From assembly GCA_044425555.1 (NCBI GenBank), contig JAWXVF010000045.1:1-17788 (forward strand): a DNA stretch of 17,788 nucleotides. The letters run 5' to 3'. Position 1 is the stretch's first letter. Each line of letters begins with the position of its first letter. The stretch comes from JAWXVE01 sp044425555. GTDB taxonomy: Bacteria; Bacillota; Clostridia; Lachnospirales; Lachnospiraceae. The position numbers and the translations under genes were made by a program. A model generated the notes under the pieces. It was not told the DNA's origin. It made no database searches and saw only the letters and a program-made list of their open reading frames with translations. Positions 12,461 to 17,788 of this stretch are shown in pieces.

Positions 12461-14683
12461 TTATTCTCCATCTCTAAATACCATATCCGTAAACTCATGA
12501 TGTATCATCGGTTTTGCAAAGAAATACCCTTGCACCATATCACAACCTACTTCTTTTAAGAATGTTACATCTTCTTTACGCTCTACACCTTCTGCTACTA
12601 TCTCCGCACATAAATCTTTTGATAAATCTATCATATGTCTAATAATACTTTTTGAACGTTCTTCATTCTCATAATCCCATAAGAAACTTCTATCTAATTT
12701 TACAACGTCAAATTTCATCTTCCGTAAAATACCAAGAGAAGAATATCCCGATCCAAAATCATCTATAGCAATGGTCAATCCTCTTTCATGCACCTCTTCT
12801 AATATTCGAACTAAATGGTCTACATTTTCTGAAACAACTGTTTCTGTTAATTCCAATTCAATATATTCTTTAGGTACTTCATATCGCTCAATCATATCAT
12901 GTAATTCTTCTACAAACTTCATATTAGTCAAATGACATCTAGAGAAATTCACTGATATTTTCACAGGCTTCACACCAATCTTTAACCAATTACGAATAAT
13001 CTTACACACTTCCTCTAATACAAACATATCTAATTCCACAATGAAACCATTTTTCTCAAAAATTGGTATAAACTTCGCAGGATTTAAAAGTTCTCCATCT
13101 ACTTGTACCCATCGTACTAGTGCTTCCGCACCTACAATGCTTTCATTTTCTAATAGATATTTAGGTTGTAAATACACAATAAATTCTCTATTTACCAATG
13201 CAGATTCTTGACGATTAATGATATTTTTCTCATACATCACTTTATTTTTTACATCTACATTAAACACTGTAACGTGCTGATTATTTTTCTTCGCCATCGT
13301 ATGAGCAAATTGTGCATTCTCCAATATCTTTAAAGTCGCCTCATCATTAGACTCTATATAATAAGCTCCATAACGTATGACTACGTTTAAATCCTTAATA
13401 ATAGTGCTTTCAATAGACATTTTATGTTCAAAATATTCACTTGTCTCTAGAATTCTTGTCATTCCTTCTACCGTGTCAAAACACCAGAATTCATCTTTCA
13501 CACCTTTTCCAAAGAATCCACTATCAATTGGAAGCTTGTTAATTCGTTCTGCTAACAAACAGAGAACTTCATCTCCTATTTGAAATCCATATAATTCGTT
13601 AATATCCTTAAAATCTACTACATCAAACACTGCTATTACATAGTCCTTATCAGGGTTATTTGATAATATATCTTTCATATCGCTTTGAAATTTCACTTCA
13701 TTAGGAAGCCCTGTTAACTTGTCATAATACGTTAAATCCTCCAATAATTTTAAATGTTTTGAAGAAGTACGTTTCATATAAACAATAATCATATTCACTA
13801 ACACTACTGTAAATATAAGAATAGCAGCAATAATCAAATCTCTCTCTTCAATAAATTGTACTAATAAATCCCCTTCTTCTACAATTGTCACTAGATACCA
13901 ATCGTTAAATTCTGTCATATAATAAGCAGCACAATACACTTCTTCCTTCACATCAAGCATTAATGTTCCACTTTCTCTCGCATGTAATTCAATAGGTTTC
14001 GCTAGAACGATGTCTTGATTAAAGATATGTGTATTTTCTGAATATTCCATAAAATGAAGTTCATTAATATTGTAATCATCTTCATACTTAAACGTGATTA
14101 CATCTCCTCCTTGCGTTGCTAGATAAAACACTGCATGATCGATATAATCACTTTCAATATATCCTTTTACATAATACATAGATAATAGACCAATTAATTG
14201 ACCGTGATAAACACCATTAAATTGAACAGGTATTACAATAGGCATATAAGTGGTATCAAAAAACAAATCAGTTGGCACTCCAATAGTCGTATTCCCCGCT
14301 AATGCTGAATCATAAAAATCCAATTCTGCGACTGTATAAACATCACTACCTAGGGAATAAGCATATCCATAAGTATCCACATACAATATATGATCAAATT
14401 CTGTCCCATGTATGGTATTTGTTATATTAGAAAAAATATCTTCTTGATCATGTTCTTTCGATAATGTTTTTTCCACCATCTCTAATTCTTGTATACGTTC
14501 TAAGATTTCTAACTTAAAATGTTTCCCAATTACTTCTGTCATCATGGTAAGATTCTCAACAGATTCACTTTTAAAATCTGTTTTCATTACTCTCAACAAA
14601 TGAGTTGTTAAAATTAGAAACACACATAGACCACCAATTACCATTAACTTTTTCATATAGGACATCATTTTAAAACGCTTCAC
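12461..14683 (-). CDS. Membrane c-di-GMP protein, degenerate GGDEF plus intact EAL
   Basis: This is a 740-residue protein; I take the GTG at 14683 as start because the GTG at 14692 lies within the GAGGTGA ribosome site. There is a membrane helix at about 12-31, an extracytoplasmic Cache-like sensor region (35-280) and a second helix (282-303). The GGDEF domain follows (about 315-470), its signature changed to GVKDEF (394-399), so cyclase activity is unlikely. The EAL domain (about 495-735) keeps EAL at 520-522, N579 (VNFSR), E611 (LELTET), D641-D642 (IDDFGSGYSSL), K662 (VKLDRSF), E698 (AEGVE) and QGYFFAKP. It is therefore probably a c-di-GMP phosphodiesterase controlled by an outside signal, with the GGDEF part perhaps binding GTP as activator. 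It sits between a GDP-mannose gene and hisZ, in a run headed by PilZ. Confidence 0.93.
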   Translation of the reverse strand: MKRFKMMSYMKKLMVIGGLCVFLILTTHLLRVMKTDFKSESVENLTMMTEVIGKHFKLEILERIQELEMVEKTLSKEHDQEDIFSNITNTIHGTEFDHILYVDTYGYAYSLGSDVYTVAELDFYDSALAGNTTIGVPTDLFFDTTYMPIVIPVQFNGVYHGQLIGLLSMYYVKGYIESDYIDHAVFYLATQGGDVITFKYEDDYNINELHFMEYSENTHIFNQDIVLAKPIELHARESGTLMLDVKEEVYCAAYYMTEFNDWYLVTIVEEGDLLVQFIEERDLIIAAILIFTVVLVNMIIVYMKRTSSKHLKLLEDLTYYDKLTGLPNEVKFQSDMKDILSNNPDKDYVIAVFDVVDFKDINELYGFQIGDEVLCLLAERINKLPIDSGFFGKGVKDEFWCFDTVEGMTRILETSEYFEHKMSIESTIIKDLNVVIRYGAYYIESNDEATLKILENAQFAHTMAKKNNQHVTVFNVDVKNKVMYEKNIINRQESALVNREFIVYLQPKYLLENESIVGAEALVRWVQVDGELLNPAKFIPIFEKNGFIVELDMFVLEEVCKIIRNWLKIGVKPVKISVNFSRCHLTNMKFVEELHDMIERYEVPKEYIELELTETVVSENVDHLVRILEEVHERGLTIAIDDFGSGYSSLGILRKMKFDVVKLDRSFLWDYENEERSKSIIRHMIDLSKDLCAEIVAEGVERKEDVTFLKEVGCDMVQGYFFAKPMIHHEFTDMVFRDGE

Positions 14684-14709
14684 TTTTGTCACCTCTTATC
14701 GTCTATAAT

Positions 14710-16065
14710 CTATTTGTTCCAATTATAATCGTATCTCCTAATATCTTCTTCTACTAGTTCTTCTCCAATTTGTACTTCTATAAAATGCAGATTCGTAATT
14801 GCCTTTAAAGCATGTTTCATCCCTTTTTCTATTTGAATGACTCTTCCTCTTGTCACAAAATCTTCTTCCTCATTTAATACAAGAATTCCTTCCCCATCTA
14901 CAATCGTCCAAATTTCTTCTCTTTTTCCATGAGATTGGTAACTTATAAATTCCCCTGGATTCATCTGTAAATGCTTCGTAAGAGACTTCATCCCATCTTG
15001 GTATGTTTCATAATCAAGTACTTTATACTCTCCCCATCTTCTCTGTTCAAACATAGGACGATTATCTAACTGATCCACATATGGCTTCATATAAGAACTA
15101 GTAGATTTATTAGAGATTAAAATTCCATCAGGACTTGCTGCTACAATTAAGTCTTTTGCTCCAAGTACCACCATTGGAATCGATAATTCATTAATGATAT
15201 GTGTATTCTTAGTAGTATCGTCTACGATTACCTCACCAATCGTATGGTGATTCATTTCTTCTGTAAGCGTATTCCATGTTCCTAAATCTTTCCAATTATT
15301 ATTATAGGCAACCATTGCAATAGATTTCGTATGTTCTACCACTTTACGGTCAAAGCTAATTGCCTCTATGCTATGATACGCACCCAAAGCTTCTTCATAC
15401 GTATTCACTTGTAGTTCTTCTTGTAAATACCTTACTAAAAATCCAAGCTTGCAACCAAATACACCTGCATTCCAAAATGCTCCTTGCTGTACATATTGTT
15501 TGGCTGTTTCTAACTCCGGCTTCTCACAATAGGAACATACTCTGTAAGCTTCTTCATTATTCCATAGACACAATTCTTCGCTCTTTTGAATATACCCATA
15601 TTTCTCAGATGGATACGTTGGTCGTACACCCATTAACACTAATTCTGCAATATTCTCTACTACTATGTGTTCCATAGTTGACAATGTATGAAAATACTCT
15701 TTCCCCACATAAGGGTCTACTGGTAGAATCATAATAGGTTCTTCTAAAGATTTCTTCTTCACAAAGGCTAAATATGCTGCTGTTAGTAAAATTGCTGGAT
15801 ACGTATTTCTACGTTCTGGTTCTACCACAAGTTCTACTTCTCTAGGCAATTGATTGGTAATAGAATCAATCTGTGTCTGATTAGTTGCAATAAGAATCGT
15901 ATGCTCTCCCTCCACTGCCTGAATCTGACGATAGATTCTTTGTACCATAGATTCGTCTTCATTCTCCTCATTCTTAAGCAATTGTAAAAATTGCTTAGAC
16001 CTTGTATGATTAGACAATGGCCATAATCGCTTCCCAGATCCCCCTGACAATAATACGATATTCAT
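14710..16065 (-). CDS. manC: Mannose-1-phosphate guanylyltransferase / mannose-6-phosphate isomerase
   Basis: This is a 451-residue bifunctional enzyme giving GDP-mannose, a precursor for capsule or exopolysaccharide and protein glycans. The N-terminal nucleotidyltransferase (1-290) has the LSGGSGKRLWPLS loop (6-18) with KQFL (24-27), the EKPE motif (181-184) and FWNAGVFGCK (197-206). A left-handed beta-helix linker (about 290-335) follows. The C-terminal cupin isomerase (343-449) has RRWGEYKVLDY, PGEFISYQSH with metal ligands Q377 and H379, E384 and the EKGMKHAL region. It overlaps the PilZ stop by 4 bases (ATGA), a strong sign of coupled translation. The context points to c-di-GMP-responsive polysaccharide production. 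The manC/algA name is by type; the exact isomerase activity is not proven here. Confidence 0.95.
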   Translation of the reverse strand: MNIVLLSGGSGKRLWPLSNHTRSKQFLQLLKNEENEDESMVQRIYRQIQAVEGEHTILIATNQTQIDSITNQLPREVELVVEPERRNTYPAILLTAAYLAFVKKKSLEEPIMILPVDPYVGKEYFHTLSTMEHIVVENIAELVLMGVRPTYPSEKYGYIQKSEELCLWNNEEAYRVCSYCEKPELETAKQYVQQGAFWNAGVFGCKLGFLVRYLQEELQVNTYEEALGAYHSIEAISFDRKVVEHTKSIAMVAYNNNWKDLGTWNTLTEEMNHHTIGEVIVDDTTKNTHIINELSIPMVVLGAKDLIVAASPDGILISNKSTSSYMKPYVDQLDNRPMFEQRRWGEYKVLDYETYQDGMKSLTKHLQMNPGEFISYQSHGKREEIWTIVDGEGILVLNEEEDFVTRGRVIQIEKGMKHALKAITNLHFIEVQIGEELVEEDIRRYDYNWNK

Positions 16066-16406
16066 AATTCCCCTTTTTTACTCTGTTCAAACAAGTCATA
16101 TATACTAATTCGTGTAGACTCTAAATTAGGCATTCCTACAAAAATAGCTCCATAAATAAACAAGTCCCCTACTTGCTTAATTCGAACAATTTCCATAAAT
16201 GTATGAATTACTTCGTGAGTCCAAATCTGTATATTCCCTTCAAATATAGATCCCATTTCTAATGTTTTATCACACTCAAATCCCATTCCAACTTTCGATA
16301 CATCTAATATCTTAATAAGGATCTCTTTTGCATCTTTCTCTGATACCATTTTAATCGTAACAGAAGTATTCAATTCTAAGCGATTGCTTTTTCTTTGTTC
16401 GTTCAT
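16062..16406 (-). CDS. PilZ-domain c-di-GMP-binding protein
   Basis: This is a 114-residue single-domain PilZ protein starting MNEQRKSNRLEL. Both ligand motifs are present: R5-K-S-N-R9 (RxxxR) and D35-V-S-K-V-G40 (DxSxxG), so c-di-GMP binding is likely. I choose the start at 16406 rather than the ATG at 16442, because AAGAGA lies about 8 bases before it and no site precedes the other. Its stop overlaps the start of manC in an ATGA. It is the first gene of the run after the promoter at 16487-16492, and a GGDEF/EAL gene lies two genes on. So a c-di-GMP effector and a likely c-di-GMP hydrolase are co-expressed. The partner it acts on is unknown. Confidence 0.93.
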   Translation of the reverse strand: MNEQRKSNRLELNTSVTIKMVSEKDAKEILIKILDVSKVGMGFECDKTLEMGSIFEGNIQIWTHEVIHTFMEIVRIKQVGDLFIYGAIFVGMPNLESTRISIYDLFEQSKKGEL

Positions 16407-16486
16407 CTTGTTCTCTTTTCTAGATTTATGTTGTAATATCATTAACCATTACTGAAATTTCTAAATTATTTTACAAAATCAAATAT

Positions 16487-16492
16487 ATTATA
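16487..16492 (-). promoter_or_regulatory. Extended -10 promoter of the PilZ-manC-EAL-his run
   Basis: TGG-TATAAT lies 81 bases before the PilZ ATG. The -35 at 17 bases is only a T-run (16510-16515), but the TG extension supports function. The leader would be about 70 bases, AT-rich, and I see no riboswitch fold in it. Confidence 0.55.
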
Positions 16493-16509
16493 CCATATCT
16501 ATTCCATAA

Positions 16510-16555
16510 AAAAAAGTAAGCTTTTTACATATATAGCGTATTTTCTACTATATAT
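16510..16555 (-). terminator. AT-rich hairpins and T8 run after queA
   Basis: On the minus strand an 8-bp AT-rich stem (arms 16548-16555 and 16529-16536) is followed by AAAAAG-CTTA-CTTTTT and a run of eight T. This is a weak but plausible terminator for queA, just before the PilZ promoter. Confidence 0.4.
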
Positions 16556-17580
16556 TATATTATCATCATAGCATCTCCAAAGGAAAAGAAACGATATCTC
16601 TCTCTTACTGCTACTTCATAGGCACCCATCACAGATTGTTTTCCTGCTAGTGCAGATACAAGCATTAAGAGAGTAGACTCTGGCAAATGAAAATTCGTAA
16701 TCAATCCATCTAAGATTTTAAATGTATATCCAGGATAGATGAAGATTTCAGTATTCCCACTCTTTGGCTCTAAAACACCTTGTTCATTACAAGCACTTTC
16801 TATGGTGCGACAGCTTGTAGTTCCAACGCAAATCACTCGATGTCCATTTTCTTTCGTTTGATTAATCCTCTTTGCTGTTTCTTCGTCCACCTCATAATAC
16901 TCTGTATGCATATGATGCTTCGTCACTTCCTCTACCTTCACTGGTCGAAAAGTTCCAAGTCCTACATGAAGTGTCACATAAACAATTGTAACTCCTTTTG
17001 CTTCTACTTCTTGTAACAATGTTTCTGTAAAGTGAAGTCCTGCTGTTGGAGCAGCTGCAGAACCCGAATATTTCGCATAGACCGTTTGATACCTTGACTG
17101 ATCCTCTAAGCGATGTGTAATATAGGGAGGTAATGGCATTTCCCCTAATTGCTCTAATAATTCTTCAAAGATTCCCTCGTATTCAAATTGAATTAGTCTT
17201 GTTCCTTCTTCTATAATATCTATTACCACTGCACGTAGTAACCCTTCTCCAAAAACAAGTCTCGTTCCTATCTTTGCCTTTCGTCCAGGTTTTACTAATG
17301 TTTCCCAAATATCATCTTTTCTACGTTTGAGTAATAGCAGTTCAATGACTGCACCTGTTTCTTCTTTTTGTCCAAATAATCTTGCAGGTAGTACTCTTGT
17401 ATTATTTAGCACAAGACAATCTCCTTGTTCGAGGTACTCTAAAATACTAGAAAAATGGGTGTGCGTTATCTCTCCACTTTCCTTATCAAGCGTTAATAAT
17501 CTAGAACTACTTCTCTCTTCTAACGGATCTTGTGCAATTAATTCTTCTGGTAAATCAAAATAAAAATCTGCCGTTTTCAT
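16555..17580 (-). CDS. queA: S-adenosylmethionine:tRNA ribosyltransferase-isomerase
   Basis: This is a 341-residue enzyme that moves and rearranges the ribosyl part of S-adenosylmethionine onto preQ1 in tRNA to make epoxyqueuosine, at wobble position 34 of GUN tRNAs. Typical family stretches are the start MKTADFYFDLPEELIAQDP, LVLNNTRVLPARLFG, YQTVYAKYSGSAAAPTAGLHF, LHVGLGTFRPVKVE, VGTTSCRTIES and ITNFHLPESTLLMLVSA. The length is near normal and complete. The ribosome site is weak (AGAAAG region). The gene follows an M18 aminopeptidase gene by 53 bases. No other queuosine gene is in the window. Confidence 0.98.
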   Translation of the reverse strand: MKTADFYFDLPEELIAQDPLEERSSSRLLTLDKESGEITHTHFSSILEYLEQGDCLVLNNTRVLPARLFGQKEETGAVIELLLLKRRKDDIWETLVKPGRKAKIGTRLVFGEGLLRAVVIDIIEEGTRLIQFEYEGIFEELLEQLGEMPLPPYITHRLEDQSRYQTVYAKYSGSAAAPTAGLHFTETLLQEVEAKGVTIVYVTLHVGLGTFRPVKVEEVTKHHMHTEYYEVDEETAKRINQTKENGHRVICVGTTSCRTIESACNEQGVLEPKSGNTEIFIYPGYTFKILDGLITNFHLPESTLLMLVSALAGKQSVMGAYEVAVRERYRFFSFGDAMMII

Positions 17581-17633
17581 ACGAATCGCTTTCTATACTG
17601 CTTCTATTAGTTACTCCATATTATCCATATGAA

Positions 17634-17788
17634 TTAAATATATTTTAAAAATGTTGCATATCCTCTTTTCGTCTCATATACATCAATCTTACTTACTGCT
17701 TCATGTGGTGCGTGCATATTCATTACTGCAACTCCACAATCAATTACTTCCATTCCATAACACGCAAGAATGTAGGCTATGGTACCTC
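17634..17788 (-). CDS. M18-family aminopeptidase, C-terminal fragment
   Basis: This is the last 51 codons of a gene that enters from the right edge. The translation reads GTIAYILACYGMEVIDCGVA, then VMNMHAPHEAVSKIDVYETKRGYATFLKYI and stop (TAA at 17634-17636). VIDCGVAVxxMHAPxE is the C-terminal signature of M18 metalloaminopeptidases (ApeB/DNPEP type), whose His here is a metal ligand. It is a cytoplasmic exopeptidase favouring acidic or neutral N-terminal residues by family. The 53 bases between this stop and queA hold only the weak queA ribosome site. Confidence 0.85.
   Translation of the reverse strand, partial: GTIAYILACYGMEVIDCGVAVMNMHAPHEAVSKIDVYETKRGYATFLKYI

Noticed and set aside
12459..12470. 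T-box or his attenuator before hisZ
   Set aside because: Only 2 bases separate hisZ from the upstream gene; there is no room for a leader.
15360..15677. Plus-strand 105-codon frame inside manC
   Set aside because: It lies wholly opposite a well-conserved enzyme gene and has no start signal.

Overview
The window looks like the chromosome of a low-GC anaerobic Bacillota, most likely a Lachnospiraceae-type Clostridium. The evidence is the AT-rich sequence, strong AGGAGG-type ribosome sites, a short-form HisG that needs HisZ, an M18 aminopeptidase next to queA, PilZ and GGDEF/EAL signalling, and an LXG/WXG100 (type VII secretion, T7SSb) locus. Every gene I accept lies on the minus strand, so transcription runs from high to low coordinates. 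No species is claimed.

Right part (17788 to about 9273), housekeeping and signalling. The 3' end of an M18 aminopeptidase gene is followed by queA. Then comes a tightly packed six-gene run: a PilZ protein, a bifunctional mannose-1-phosphate guanylyltransferase/mannose-6-phosphate isomerase, a membrane GGDEF/EAL protein with a degenerate GGDEF site and intact EAL residues, then hisZ, hisG and hisD. Gene junctions are an ATGA overlap or gaps of 0 to 26 bases. One extended -10 promoter lies before PilZ, so exopolysaccharide precursor supply, c-di-GMP sensing and turnover, and early histidine genes appear to share a transcript.

Left part (9145 to 1), an accessory T7SS effector island. It opens with an AgrA/AgrC-like two-component system (LytTR regulator plus HPK10-type kinase) with no pheromone genes visible. 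After a promoter with a 20-bp-spaced direct repeat come an EsaA/YhgE-Pip-like lipoprotein, a Glu-rich lipoprotein, a WXG100 protein and a small EssA-like membrane protein. Next are an LXG effector with a C-terminal HEVGH zinc-metallopeptidase domain, a lipoprotein that is the best immunity candidate, two small helical proteins of the LXG-chaperone type (YwqI/Lap1-like and YwqH/Lap2-like), and the start of a second LXG effector that runs off the left edge. EssB, EssC and YukD homologues are not in the window.

The most striking structure is a 136-bp near-perfect direct repeat (135/136) formed by the start of both LXG genes with their ribosome sites. It frames a 3.6-kb toxin-immunity-chaperone cassette. 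Its right copy also supplies the last codons of the EssA-like gene, which marks a recombination joint.
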